NCBI GenBank assembly: GCA_009692005.1
Contig: SHZZ01000001.1
Location: 62,001 to 126,000 of the forward strand
DNA: 64,000 nucleotides
Direction: 5' to 3'
From: Gemmataceae bacterium
GTDB lineage: Bacteria > Planctomycetota > Planctomycetia > Gemmatales > Gemmataceae
Below the pieces are notes generated by a model. That model was not told the origin of the DNA and did not search any database. It saw nothing but the letters and a program-made list of their open reading frames with translations. Positions 26,813 to 36,009 of this stretch are shown in pieces (the stretch's first letter is position 1; every line of letters starts with the position of its first letter). The translations under genes were made by a program, and so were the position numbers.

Positions 26813-27525
26813 AGTACTGCCTTGCCTGGCTAATGTTTTTGCCCAACCTGGCCCCTGCCGCCGATCCGTTGCCCTTGCCAAAGGCGGAGGTGCCCGCCAA
26901 GGTCGAAGAATCGGTGCTGCTTCCCGGTCAGGCAGTGCGACTGAAAATTCGGCAAATTCTGCCCAAGGATGGACTGAGCCCAGGCGAGCGGCTGCTCAAC
27001 AGCTTGCCAGCAATCCAGCCTGGCGATCGCTTTCTTGCCGAGGTCATTGAAAAAGGCTCACCCGGGGCTCCCCCGGCGCTGGTCGGTGGGACCATCAAGC
27101 GGATTGATCCCCCCGGGCATTTTCGCAAACATGGCAAAATGGAGATTGAGTTAAGTCAACTGGTCAGTTCGGAAAACAACGAGATTTCTCCATTCAGGAT
27201 CCATATGGAAGACAATCGCTTCACCACCCGAATGCGCAGAAACATGCTGAACTCTTTGTTTATTCTGGAAGGAGCGGGCATTGGCGCCAGTATTGGCACA
27301 CAGTACACGCAGGGAAACATCGGCATCATTGGCATTGGCGCCGGCGCCGGGTTGATTATCGGCCTCGGTTACGCGGGAATCCAGAAAGGCTCCGAGGCTT
27401 CCCTGGATCCGGGTGATGTTTTTGAAATTCAAGTAGGCGGCTTGCACTACAAACCGGTCGCGCAAACCACGGAAACCCTGGTTTACCCCGCCTTGAACCC
27501 AAGCAAAAGAAAACCCCAGCCATGA
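26809..27525 (+). CDS. Exported glycine-zipper protein of an efflux operon, unknown function
   Basis: I do not recognise a named family for this 238-residue protein. A signal peptide (residues 1-18, ending A-P-A-A) leads into a beta-rich domain. That domain has G-D-R-F-L-A-E-V-I, G-G-T-I-K-R-I-D-P-P-G and K-M-E-I-E-L-S-Q-L, a pattern resembling envelope beta domains such as the TrbI/VirB10-like fold (inference only). Residues 155-191 form a glycine zipper (G-A-G-I-G-A-S-I-G and G-I-G-A-G-A-G-L-I-I-G-L-G), likely a membrane-inserting or oligomerising helix. The C-terminus ends with L-D-P-G-D-V-F-E-I-Q-V. It overlaps both neighbours by four bases, so translation is coupled across the operon. 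A structural part of the pump is plausible but unproven. Confidence 0.75.
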   Translation: MKYCLAWLMFLPNLAPAADPLPLPKAEVPAKVEESVLLPGQAVRLKIRQILPKDGLSPGERLLNSLPAIQPGDRFLAEVIEKGSPGAPPALVGGTIKRIDPPGHFRKHGKMEIELSQLVSSENNEISPFRIHMEDNRFTTRMRRNMLNSLFILEGAGIGASIGTQYTQGNIGIIGIGAGAGLIIGLGYAGIQKGSEASLDPGDVFEIQVGGLHYKPVAQTTETLVYPALNPSKRKPQP

Positions 27526-28025
27526 GAAGAGCCATTTCTATTTCCTGGATGCTGGCCGTGATTGCCGGGTGTGACTGGCAGCCTCGGGGAAAAATTCCCC
27601 AGGTCCCGCTCGTGGAGATTCAGACGCCTTTCCTAAGGGCTGGAACCATGGAGGCGGACCTCAAGGAAGCTTGCAAATCTATCCAGGTCGAAATGGAAGC
27701 CAGGAAAAATGGTGATGGCAAACCCTTGTTTGGCAAAGTGGAAATCCTGGCCCCCGCCAGCATTGTTCTTCCCTATGGGGTTGGGGTCTTCCAGCAGGAA
27801 ATTCGCGTACCCATTATTTTGACCACCGCTGAAGGGTGGATCTCTTTGAGTCTGATGGAGAAAGAAAAGGAAGTCGCCTGGGCCTTCACGGACAGCATGG
27901 CAACTCTGCAAAAATGCGCCCATGCCAAAAAGCCCAGCCTGACCCTCCAGACTCCACGCGGGTTGGAAATTTCCTGGGTCAATGACATACAGAAAGGGCA
28001 AAAACTTGTCTTTGGCGACGAGTAG
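27522..28025 (+). CDS. Putative lipoprotein encoded within the efflux operon
   Basis: This 167-residue product starts with a lipoprotein signal (hydrophobic stretch then A-V-I-A-G-C, with Cys17 as the lipidation site). The mature part, about 150 residues, is mixed alpha/beta and unfamiliar to me. It includes E-I-Q-T-P-F-L-R-A-G, V-E-I-L-A-P-A-S-I-V-L-P-Y-G-V-G-V and I-L-T-T-A-E-G-W-I-S-L. It overlaps the upstream glycine-zipper gene by ATGA and the MFS gene downstream by up to 44 bases. Co-expression with the pump is therefore very likely. Possible roles are an accessory of the pump or an envelope stabiliser; no evidence separates these. Confidence 0.72.
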   Translation: MRRAISISWMLAVIAGCDWQPRGKIPQVPLVEIQTPFLRAGTMEADLKEACKSIQVEMEARKNGDGKPLFGKVEILAPASIVLPYGVGVFQQEIRVPIILTTAEGWISLSLMEKEKEVAWAFTDSMATLQKCAHAKKPSLTLQTPRGLEISWVNDIQKGQKLVFGDE

Positions 28026-29595
28026 CCTGGATTATGCCGGCGCGCTGGGGGAACGAGTTCTCCGCGTCAGGCCCCTTTTCGCTTTGGCAGTGGTCTGGAT
28101 CACTACCGCCGGCCACACCATGAATTTCCGAGAAATGGACGCGGCGCGGGGTTGGGTCCCGGCGCAAGGATATGGATTGCACAGCGCCCTCCTCTTTGCC
28201 ATTGCTGTGGGTTTCCTCCTGGCCCGCATGCTCCCCTCAGTTTGCTCCGCCCTCCAAGGGACTCGGCTTGCCTTGCTCGGCTTGACCGTTGGGTCCTTGG
28301 TCAATGGAATTTGCTTGCTTGCTCCTTACGAGGTCCTCTTGGCATCCCGGGTCGGCGCCGGTTTGTGCGCGGGCGCCATCCTGCGCCTGGCGCCCGGGTT
28401 GCTTCCCCCTTCCTACCAAGGGGTTTCCGTTTTTCTGGGAATTCTTTTGCCTGCCATGGCGCCTGGATTGGTGGGCGGGGCAACTTTCCTTTATGGCTGG
28501 TCGAATTGGGAAGGTGGTTTTCTCTTTGAAGGAGGTTTGGCCCTGCTGGCCTTGGCCCTGTTCCTACCTTCTCTAGGGGAGGAAGCGATTCCCCACAGGG
28601 GAGAATTCTCCCTGCGCAAGTTTGTGGCGCTGATTTTTTTCTCTCTCGTTTTGGGGTGTTTTTGGTACATCGGCCACCGGGGCCAATTGGATGGCTGGCT
28701 TGAAAGCCAAGCCATTTTCTTGAGTTCGACTCTGGCCGCATTTGGTCTGCTGACAGCCATGGTCCTTAGTGGCAGTGGCGTGCTAACCCAAATTGGAGCC
28801 AACCTATTTCCTCGCCTGGTCCTGATTTTTTTCGCCGGGGTGGTGCAGTTCTTTAATGTGTCCGATATGGGGGTTTATGGCGGGTTGATCCTCAATTTCA
28901 GCACTTGGGAGCGAGCCTGGCTGGTCGGGTCACTTTCTTTTGGCGCGGCAGCGGCCCTGATTTCTGCGCCGTACCTCCGGCGATTCGGCCCGCTGCATTT
29001 GGCCGGTCTTTTGACTTTGGCTTTTGGCATGTACCTGGCCCATGAACAAACCCTGGGGTGGAACTACTGGAACCCTTTGAACCAAATTGAATTCAACTGG
29101 TTTCCCGCCCCCCAGCATTGGCAACTGGCGCTGGCCAGGTTTTGCATGGGCCTTGGGGTTGGCTGGATTCTCTTTTCCATGCAGCAATTCCACGCCATGC
29201 ACCCAGGTGATGAAGAGGAAGCTCAAACGCAGGTCATTGCCTGTCAATTTTTGGGCGGCGCTTGTTCGGTCGGCTTCCTCGTGACCTACCTTCTAATTGG
29301 ACACCAGGCCCAATATTCTTTCACTTCCGAGCGCGGTTTCATTCAGATTCAAGCCGTGGAGGAGTACCGGGTAATCCTTCAGGGGGAACTAGACCGGCGA
29401 GGGTTTATTTCGCCCGAAGCGGGATCGCATAGCCTGATGTTCCGTGCGATGAACTATGAGGCGGATAACCTGGTATTCGCGCACTTTTACAACATGTTTC
29501 TGTGGTCTGCCATGGCCTTGGCTGTGGTCTGCGCTCTGGCCTGGATTTTTTCCTGGTGGAAAACCCGGCTAACAGACCCGGGGCCCATTCCTTAG
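27982..29595 (+). CDS. EmrB-like MFS transporter (DHA2-type)
   Basis: The 537-residue integral membrane protein has about 12-14 hydrophobic segments starting near residue 30 (L-F-A-L-A-V-V-W-I-T-T-A). It carries the MFS-like G-L-C-A-G-A-I-L-R motif after helix 4 and a long periplasmic loop near the C-terminus (about residues 445-495). The layout matches the EmrB/QacA branch, which uses proton motive force and pairs with an EmrA-type adaptor, as encoded upstream. The ATG at 27982 overlaps the lipoprotein gene; TTG codons at 28006 and 28012 are alternative starts. Substrate is unknown. It is the last gene of the operon. Confidence 0.87.
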   Translation: MTYRKGKNLSLATSSLDYAGALGERVLRVRPLFALAVVWITTAGHTMNFREMDAARGWVPAQGYGLHSALLFAIAVGFLLARMLPSVCSALQGTRLALLGLTVGSLVNGICLLAPYEVLLASRVGAGLCAGAILRLAPGLLPPSYQGVSVFLGILLPAMAPGLVGGATFLYGWSNWEGGFLFEGGLALLALALFLPSLGEEAIPHRGEFSLRKFVALIFFSLVLGCFWYIGHRGQLDGWLESQAIFLSSTLAAFGLLTAMVLSGSGVLTQIGANLFPRLVLIFFAGVVQFFNVSDMGVYGGLILNFSTWERAWLVGSLSFGAAAALISAPYLRRFGPLHLAGLLTLAFGMYLAHEQTLGWNYWNPLNQIEFNWFPAPQHWQLALARFCMGLGVGWILFSMQQFHAMHPGDEEEAQTQVIACQFLGGACSVGFLVTYLLIGHQAQYSFTSERGFIQIQAVEEYRVILQGELDRRGFISPEAGSHSLMFRAMNYEADNLVFAHFYNMFLWSAMALAVVCALAWIFSWWKTRLTDPGPIP

Positions 29596-29737
29596 CTCGA
29601 AGCGCAAGCAAGAGTTTGGAAATCAATTGAAAAACGCTAATGCGGAAGGTAAAAGATGCCAACAAGGCATTGTCATCGCCGATTATTCGGCCGGAATGCC
29701 ATGATCCGGAGTCTGTGCCACATCAGGAAGGTGATGA

Positions 29738-30568
29738 TTAACCGACGGTTGCGCCGGCGTGGAGCAGGATTTCCTTGAAAGTCTTCACGGCCTTGGGAAA
29801 GAGTTCTGGTCCTGTGGTGCCGCCGGTGGGGCCCCCGCCCAGCAAGTGCGGTTCCAGAGTAGCGAACCCGTGGTAATTCCTGGCTACCATGTCGTTGATA
29901 ATCGCCGGGAATTTCCCCCCGCCAGTCCCGGCCAGGCAACCGTGTTTTTCGCCGGCCACCCAGTCCTTTGCGTGGAAGTGCGCTGTGTAATCCCGGGCCT
30001 TCAACCAGCCTTCCCACGGATCGAAACCGCAGAAGACATAATTGGCCGGGTCGAATGCGGCCTTGAAGCACGGTCCGTTGAAACGGACGAGCAATTCATT
30101 GACGCGGTCTGGCGAGTCGCCATAAATGCCATGCTCATTTTCATGAAAGAGCATGAGCCCGCGCTTTTGCGCCAAGGCCACCTTGGTTTCCATCCGCTTA
30201 AAAACCTCGTCCTTCCATTGGCTCCACTGCGAGCCTTCGGGGAGATAGTAGCTGAAAATGCGTATGTTGCGCGTGCCAAACACTTCGCAAAGGTCCATCG
30301 CCCGGTTGAACCTTGTCAAGTGAGGCTCAAAAGGCTGGTCTGCTTTGATTTTGCCAATTGGGGAACCGATGGCGCTGAGCCCGCAGTCGTGGTTCTTCAA
30401 GACAATTTTAAATTCCTGAATCTGGGCGTCGGACAAGTCGAGGACATTGGTCTTGTGAATGGAGCGGAACTCAATGTTCTTTACGCCGCATTGAGCCAGA
30501 ACGCTAACCTGCTCCAATGGGTCCGGGGAGATTTCATCAGCAAAGGCGCTCAAGGTGAATTGGCTCAT
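29738..30568 (-). CDS. Sugar phosphate isomerase/epimerase family protein
   Basis: The 276-residue TIM-barrel protein belongs to the xylose isomerase-like/AP endonuclease 2 superfamily. Likely metal ligands are visible in order: Glu in F-H-E-N-E-H-G, Asp in F-D-P-A-N-Y, His in H-F-H-A-K-D, and Glu in T-L-E-P-H. Members interconvert keto sugars, inositols or related polyols and are abundant in Planctomycetota. No signal peptide is seen, so it is cytoplasmic. It lies 22 bases downstream of the cobalamin adenosyltransferase gene on the same strand and may share its transcript, though no functional link is evident. The exact substrate cannot be told. Confidence 0.88.
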   Translation of the reverse strand: MSQFTLSAFADEISPDPLEQVSVLAQCGVKNIEFRSIHKTNVLDLSDAQIQEFKIVLKNHDCGLSAIGSPIGKIKADQPFEPHLTRFNRAMDLCEVFGTRNIRIFSYYLPEGSQWSQWKDEVFKRMETKVALAQKRGLMLFHENEHGIYGDSPDRVNELLVRFNGPCFKAAFDPANYVFCGFDPWEGWLKARDYTAHFHAKDWVAGEKHGCLAGTGGGKFPAIINDMVARNYHGFATLEPHLLGGGPTGGTTGPELFPKAVKTFKEILLHAGATVG

Positions 30569-30590
30569 CGTTTCCTCTTTCCCAATTGGT

Positions 30591-31160
30591 TCACGAACTG
30601 GTTTTTCCTGGAACCCAAAGTATGTCGTTCCTGCCTTGATTGTTGTAGATCCTAGCCATGACGAAGAAAAGATCAGACAGGCGATTCAAAAAGATGAGTG
30701 AATCGGGGTTGATGGCTTCCTGAGAGGCAAGGGTGACGAGATCGCGCTCGGCCCTTCTGCAAACGGCTCTGGCCAAATGGGTCCAGCATGAGACCTGTGA
30801 TCCGCCGGGAAGAATAAAGCTCGTGAGCGGCTGGAGTTTTTCATTCCACTGGTCAATTTTTTTCTCCAGCTTTTCCCAAAGGGCTTTGCCAATGCGAAGG
30901 CTTTCCCCAGCTTTTGCGGTATCAATGGGCAGACAAAGATCGGCGCCCAAGTCGAAAAGGTTGTTCTGAACTTCGCGCAAAAATTCGTGATCGGGTCCGG
31001 GTGGCAACTGGCTCGCCAGGACTCCCAAAAGTGAGTTGAGTTCATCCACCGACCCCATGGCGGTTACCCTGGGATGGTTTTTGGGGACCATGTCGCCACT
31101 CCCCAGAGCGGTTTTTCCCTGATCCCCTACGCGGGTGTAAATGCGGGATAGGTAAACCAT
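30591..31160 (-). CDS. Cob(I)alamin adenosyltransferase, PduO type
   Basis: The enzyme transfers the adenosyl group of ATP to cob(I)alamin, making adenosylcobalamin. The 189-residue protein has all PduO/MMAB signatures: Y-T-R-V-G-D-Q-G-K-T at the N-terminus, G-S-V-D-E-L-N-S near residue 36, F-I-L-P-G-G-S, A-R-A-V-C-R-R-A-E-R, and L-N-R-L-S-D-L-F-F near the C-terminus. It sits about 110 bases downstream of the B12-dependent ribonucleotide reductase gene on the same strand, although a strong terminator separates them, so it probably has its own promoter. Its product is the cofactor of that reductase, which explains the neighbourhood. Confidence 0.95.
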   Translation of the reverse strand: MVYLSRIYTRVGDQGKTALGSGDMVPKNHPRVTAMGSVDELNSLLGVLASQLPPGPDHEFLREVQNNLFDLGADLCLPIDTAKAGESLRIGKALWEKLEKKIDQWNEKLQPLTSFILPGGSQVSCWTHLARAVCRRAERDLVTLASQEAINPDSLIFLNRLSDLFFVMARIYNNQGRNDILWVPGKTSS

Positions 31161-31222
31161 ATCGCCTCCTGAAAGAGCAGGACTTGTGAGTGGATGGTAA
31201 TCCTGGCGTGGGTAAAGCCAAG

Positions 31223-31250
31223 AAAAAAAGCCGGGGCAGGCCCGGCTTTT
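31223..31250 (-). terminator. Rho-independent terminator downstream of nrdJ
   Basis: A 10-base-pair perfect stem (31226-31235 with 31241-31250) has a 5-base loop and a run of seven T residues on the minus strand. It lies just past the nrdJ stop and before the adenosyltransferase gene. Confidence 0.88.
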
Positions 31251-31268
31251 AGGAAAAATACCCGCTGG

Positions 31269-34200
31269 TTACCCGCAGCCAGTGGTTGCGCCGCAGGTAT
31301 CGCACTTGCAACAGGACCCGTTGCGGACCAGAGTCAGTTGGCCGCATTCATTGCAGGGGTCGCCTTCATAGCCCTTCAATCGGGCCTGACGGATTCGCTC
31401 GTCGTTGGTTTTTACGGAAGCCATTTTGGCGGCCACGCCGGCTTTGACGGGTTCAGGCGCGGCTCTTTTGGTTGAAGGGTTGCCGTGCCCGTTGCTGTAC
31501 CCTCCGGAGTTTTCTTGGAGAGGTCGCATGTGTTCCGTGCGAGGCACGACAAACGCTTTGGGTTGCGAAGGAGTTGGCTCCGCTAAGCCCTCGCCTTCGT
31601 CTTCGGACAAATCCGCTTCGTAATCGGGCGCTTTCGGGTCGCGATCCAAGGCATCGGCGCGCAGGTCTTCAGGTTGCACATGCGCCAGATCGTGCCTGCC
31701 CAGGTAGGTGATGGCCAGCTCCCGGAAGATATAGTCGATTATGGAAGTGGTCATCTTGATGTGGGGGTTCCCCTGCACCGGCCCGTTGGGTTCAAAACGG
31801 GTGAAGAGGAAGGCATCGATGTATTCTTCCAGTGGCACGCCATGCTGCAAGCCGAGTGAGACGGCGATGGCGAAACAGTTGGTCATGGAGCGAAATGCGG
31901 CTCCTTCCTTGTGCATATCGATGAAGATTTCGCCCAGGGAATTGTCTTCGTATTCGCCGGTGCGGACATAGATCTTGTGATTGCCGATCCGAGCCTTTTG
32001 CGTGTAGCCAGCCCTGCGGTCCGGGAGGCGCCTGCGGTTGGCAATGTAGCGGTAAATCACTTTTTGTGCCAGTTTCATGGGTGAACTGGGGTTTTCTTCT
32101 CCGCCATTGCCTTCAATGGCCAAATCGGGGGCGTCCGCCACACTGTTCAATGGCTGGCTGAGTTTGGAGCCATCGCGATACAAAGCGTTGGCTTTCAGCA
32201 TCAGTTTCCAACTGAGCATGTAGGCGTCATTAACATCGTCGACGGTGGCGGAATGGGGCATGTTGATGGTTTTGGAAATGGCGCCTGATACAAACGGCTG
32301 GGCGGCTGCCATCATGCGGATGTGGGATTGTGCGGAAAGGAATCGTTTCCCATTTTTGCCGCAGCGGTTGGCGCAATCGAAAACCTGCAAATGCTCTTCC
32401 TTCAATTGGGGAGCGCCTTCGATCATCATGGTGCCGCACACGAACTGGCCGGCCTCGGCGATTTGTTCCTTGGTAAAACCGAGCGCCTGCAGCAAATCGA
32501 ATCCAGGGCTTTCGAGTTTCTCCTTGGGAATGCCGAGCTTTTTCACGAGGAAATCATCGTCCAAAGTCCAGCGGTTGAAGGCAAATCCAAGTTCGAAAAC
32601 CGAGGGCAACTGGCTTTCGATTTTGTCGATGGCCTGAGCGTTGAAACCTTTGGCCTTGAGGGAATTGCCGTTGATGTGGGGGCAATTTTTCAGTGTTCCC
32701 GTGCCGCAGCAGTAGCGCACGATTCCCTCGATTTGCTCGGGTGAATAGCCGAGTCGCTGCAGGGCGGGGGGAATGGAGGCATTGATGATTTTGAAGTACC
32801 CGCCGCCGGCGAGCTTCTTGAATTTCACCAGGGCGAAGTCGGGTTCCACCCCGGTGGTGTCACAATCCATCACCAATCCAATGGTACCCGTGGGGGCGAT
32901 GCAAGTGACTTGGGCGTTACGGAACCCAAATTTCTCTCCGAGTTCCACCATGAGTTCGCTTTCCCGTCGGGCAGCGTCCACCAGGTAGGCAGGGCACTTT
33001 TTGGCATCGAGGCCGACGGGGGGAATGGTCAGCCCTTCGTATTCGCTTACCGGGGTGCTGAAGGCGCCGCGCCGATGGTTCCTGATCACCCGCATCATGG
33101 CTTGGCGGTTTGGAGCATAGCGGGAAAATGGCCCGACTTCCCCAGCCATTCGCGCGGACATGACATAAGAAGCCGAATGCATGACGGCAGAGATGGCGGC
33201 GCACCAGGCTCGACCTTCCTCGGAATCGTAAGGAATGCCCTGCACCATGAGCAAGGTTCCCATGTTGGCGTAACCTAAACCCAGTGTGCGGAAATCGTAC
33301 GACTTCCTGGCCACCGACTTGCTGGGGAATTGCGCCATGTAAACGGAAATTTCCAAGACCATTGTCCACAAGTAAGTGGCGTGGCGGAATGATTCCACAT
33401 CGAACATGCCGGTGGAGGGATCGAAGAATTTCAAAAGGTTCAGTGACGCCAGGTTGCAGGCGGTGTCGTCCAGGAACATATACTCGCTGCAAGGGTTTGA
33501 TGCGTTGATTCGCCCATCCACGGGGCAAGTGTGCCATTCATTGATGGTGGTATCAAACTGAAGGCCCGGGTCTGCGCACATCCAGGCTGCATTACAGATT
33601 TGCTCCCACAAATCCTTGGCCTTGAGTGTTTTGCACGGCTTTGCCGTTCGACCTTCCTTGCGCGCTTTTTCTTTTTCCGTGCGCCAGAAGAGGTTCCAAT
33701 CGCCATCCTTTTCTACCGCGTCCATGAAATGCGAATCAATGCGGACAGAATTGTTGCTGTTCTGCCCCGAGACCGTGCCATAGGCTTTCGAGTTCCAGTC
33801 GGTGTCGTATTCCTCGAAGGCGATGGACTTGGCGCCTTGCGAAGCGAGTTGAATCGATCTTTCGATGTAATTGACGGGAACCATCCACTTGGCTGCGTTA
33901 GCAATCGCTTTTCGCAGAATGCCATTGTGCTTGGGATCAAAGCGTTCCCCTTCCTTCGGCCAGGCGTGACAGGCTTTAATAATGGAGTTCAGTTCGCGGG
34001 AAAGGATTTTCGAGCCGCTGACCAGCGCGGCAACTTTTTGCTCCTCAACCACTTTCCAGTTGATGAAGTCTTGTATGTCGGGGTGATCAAGGTCGAGTAC
34101 GACCATTTTGGCTGCCCTGCGTGTGGTGCCGCCAGACTTGATGGCGCCAGCCGCGCGGTCACCAATGCGCAGGAAGCTCATCAGGCCGCTCGATTTGCCC

Positions 34201-34922
34201 CCGCCGGAAAGGGGTTCGCCTTCACCCCGCAGGTTGGAAAAGTTGCTGCCAGTCCCGGAGCCGTATTTGAAAATTCGCGCTTCACGGACCCACAAGTCCA
34301 TGATGCCGCCCTCGTTCACCAAATCATCTTCGAGGGATTGGATAAAACAGGCATGAGGGGCGGGATGCTCGTATGCGGAAGTGGAACGCACCATGTTGCC
34401 GCTGTTGGGATCGACGCGGAAATGCCCTTGTGGCGGTCCATCGATGCCATAGGCCCAGTTTAACCCGGTGTTGAACCATTGGGGAGAGTTGGGCGCGGCC
34501 ATTTGATGGGCCAGCATGTAGGAGATTTCGTCCTGGAAGGCGAGAGCGTCTTGCGGGGAGGAAAAATAGCCGCCCTTCCAACCCCAATAGGCCCAACAAC
34601 CTGCCAGGCGGTGAAACACTTGCCTGGAATCGGTTTCCTGGCCGTCTTTGGGGGACCCTTCGGCCGCCCGGGATTTTTGTAGCGGCTCTGGAACTCCGTC
34701 TTCCTGCACCTTAAGGGTTTGCTTGGGAAGTCCCGCTTTTCGGAAATATTTCTGTGCCAGGATGTCGGTAGCCACCTGCGACCACTTCTCCGGGACCAGA
34801 ACATCTTTCATCTCGAAAACGGCCTTGCCGTCCGGATTGACGATCTTTGAGGCCCGGTTGGCAAACTTGATTGCTTGGTAAGGGCTTTGGCCATCAACGG
34901 TGAAATGCCGGCTAATCCGCAT
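31269..34922 (-). CDS. nrdJ: Adenosylcobalamin-dependent (class II) ribonucleotide reductase
   Basis: The enzyme reduces ribonucleotides to deoxyribonucleotides using adenosylcobalamin as radical source and works with or without oxygen. The 1217-residue protein has the ten-stranded barrel signatures of Nrd[27 protein letters not shown], the active-site N-P-C-S-E-Y loop (Asn, Cys and Glu), and [15 protein letters not shown]. The C-terminus ends with paired cysteines (C-N-E-C ... C-C-K-C-D-T-C-G ... G-C-G), a zinc-ribbon-like tail that also supplies redox thiols. The ATG at 34922 follows AAGGA; the frame to 34967 adds nothing conserved. No cobalamin riboswitch was recognised upstream. Confidence 0.97.
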   Translation of the reverse strand: MRISRHFTVDGQSPYQAIKFANRASKIVNPDGKAVFEMKDVLVPEKWSQVATDILAQKYFRKAGLPKQTLKVQEDGVPEPLQKSRAAEGSPKDGQETDSRQVFHRLAGCWAYWGWKGGYFSSPQDALAFQDEISYMLAHQMAAPNSPQWFNTGLNWAYGIDGPPQGHFRVDPNSGNMVRSTSAYEHPAPHACFIQSLEDDLVNEGGIMDLWVREARIFKYGSGTGSNFSNLRGEGEPLSGGGKSSGLMSFLRIGDRAAGAIKSGGTTRRAAKMVVLDLDHPDIQDFINWKVVEEQKVAALVSGSKILSRELNSIIKACHAWPKEGERFDPKHNGILRKAIANAAKWMVPVNYIERSIQLASQGAKSIAFEEYDTDWNSKAYGTVSGQNSNNSVRIDSHFMDAVEKDGDWNLFWRTEKEKARKEGRTAKPCKTLKAKDLWEQICNAAWMCADPGLQFDTTINEWHTCPVDGRINASNPCSEYMFLDDTACNLASLNLLKFFDPSTGMFDVESFRHATYLWTMVLEISVYMAQFPSKSVARKSYDFRTLGLGYANMGTLLMVQGIPYDSEEGRAWCAAISAVMHSASYVMSARMAGEVGPFSRYAPNRQAMMRVIRNHRRGAFSTPVSEYEGLTIPPVGLDAKKCPAYLVDAARRESELMVELGEKFGFRNAQVTCIAPTGTIGLVMDCDTTGVEPDFALVKFKKLAGGGYFKIINASIPPALQRLGYSPEQIEGIVRYCCGTGTLKNCPHINGNSLKAKGFNAQAIDKIESQLPSVFELGFAFNRWTLDDDFLVKKLGIPKEKLESPGFDLLQALGFTKEQIAEAGQFVCGTMMIEGAPQLKEEHLQVFDCANRCGKNGKRFLSAQSHIRMMAAAQPFVSGAISKTINMPHSATVDDVNDAYMLSWKLMLKANALYRDGSKLSQPLNSVADAPDLAIEGNGGEENPSSPMKLAQKVIYRYIANRRRLPDRRAGYTQKARIGNHKIYVRTGEYEDNSLGEIFIDMHKEGAAFRSMTNCFAIAVSLGLQHGVPLEEYIDAFLFTRFEPNGPVQGNPHIKMTTSIIDYIFRELAITYLGRHDLAHVQPEDLRADALDRDPKAPDYEADLSEDEGEGLAEPTPSQPKAFVVPRTEHMRPLQENSGGYSNGHGNPSTKRAAPEPVKAGVAAKMASVKTNDERIRQARLKGYEGDPCNECGQLTLVRNGSCCKCDTCGATTGCG

Positions 34923-35100
34923 GGATATCCTTAACTTTCCATCATAAACACTCAGGCGTTGCCACAATCCATAATAGCATTACTTGCAGAGGGGGATGGC
35001 CTGATGTTAGTTCTTCAAGAGGGGTTTATATTAATCAGGGAAGTCCAAAAGTACACAAGAAATTTCTTCAAAAAAACAAAAAGGACGGAACTCATTTCCG

Positions 35101-35661
35101 CTATTGGGTTTGGGGCCCAAGGACAAAGGGCAAAGTGAGACCTTTTTGATCCTGGTACTTTCCTTTTTTGTCGCCGTAGCTGGTTTGGCAGACAGCGGCG
35201 CCTTTGAGGAAAAGGATTTGCGCGATTCCTTCACCAGCGTAGATTTTCGCTGGTAAAGGCGTGGTATTGCTGATTTCAATGGTGACTCGGCCGCGCCATT
35301 CCGGTTCCAAAGGCGTGACATTGACAATGATGCCGCAGCGGGCGTAGGTGCTTTTTCCCACGCAAACCGCGATAATATCCCGGGGAATTTCCAAATACTC
35401 CACGGTTTCAGCCAGGGCAAAGCTGTTTGGGGGGATCAGGCAATGATCCGCGACAATATCCACAAAAGAGGAGGGGTCGAAATTCTTGGGGTCGACGACC
35501 CCGCAATGGGCATTGGTGAACACTTTAAAATGCCGATCTACACGCACATCGTAGCCGTAACTGGTTACACCGTAAGAAATCACGCCTTGCCTGGCGGCGC
35601 ATTCTGCAAAGGGTTCAATTTTGATTTTTTCCTTGATCATCCAATCCGGAAGGACTGCCAT
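35101..35661 (-). CDS. dcd: dCTP deaminase
   Basis: The enzyme converts dCTP to dUTP, feeding dTTP synthesis through dUTPase and thymidylate synthase. The 186-residue protein has the trimeric dUTPase-like fold. Motifs are [11 protein letters not shown] near residue 31, G-K-S-T-Y-A-R-C-G (nucleotide phosphate site), the catalytic glutamate in [14 protein letters not shown], and the C-terminal [10 protein letters not shown]. Length is typical. It is immediately upstream of nrdJ on the same strand, about 180 bases from the reductase start, so the two lie together as a deoxynucleotide-supply pair. Confidence 0.95.
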   Translation of the reverse strand: MAVLPDWMIKEKIKIEPFAECAARQGVISYGVTSYGYDVRVDRHFKVFTNAHCGVVDPKNFDPSSFVDIVADHCLIPPNSFALAETVEYLEIPRDIIAVCVGKSTYARCGIIVNVTPLEPEWRGRVTIEISNTTPLPAKIYAGEGIAQILFLKGAAVCQTSYGDKKGKYQDQKGLTLPFVLGPQTQ

Positions 35662-36009
35662 GTCGTTTTTCCTCGCGTCCGGTAAGTCCGGTTAAACTGC
35701 TAAAGAGGCATCTTGGGGTAGAGAGGAATGCCTAGGTGAAAAATTCCTAGTAAGGATTACTATTCTTTTTACTTGGGAAAGCAACAAGGAAATTGCAGAT
35801 AAAGCGAAGGGAAAAGCCGCGAAGAAAACGCCGGGGTGAGGATGATTTTATTTGAAAGAAGGCGCAACAAAGAATAATTCCTTGGCAAATACTTGGAAAA
35901 CCGGCATGATAAACAAACGAAGCCTGCCTTGGCATCCTTGATGCCCATCAAGGAATAAAAAAAGCGAGCCATTCGGAAAGAATATCCATGAGGGAGAATT
36001 GGACGGACC
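35662..36009. other. Divergent intergenic region, 348 bases
   Basis: The stretch separates dcd (minus) from the thioredoxin-NHL gene (plus) and should contain both promoters. Short frames here have no protein character. An inverted repeat of CTAGG with CCTAG (35732-35736 and 35746-35750, 9 bases apart) sits about 80 bases upstream of dcd and might be an operator. I could not assign promoter boxes with confidence. No RNA gene or repeat family was seen. Confidence 0.5.

Noticed and set aside
33531-34463. 310-residue plus-strand frame opposite nrdJ
   Set aside because: It is a shadow of the strongly conserved nrdJ coding sequence and has no features of its own. The same holds for the plus-strand frames opposite pyc (3513-4205, 4620-5363) and opposite the isomerase (29759-30655).
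34923-35100. Cobalamin riboswitch upstream of nrdJ
   Set aside because: I could not see a B12-box consensus or the expected stem pattern; a covariance-model scan would decide it.
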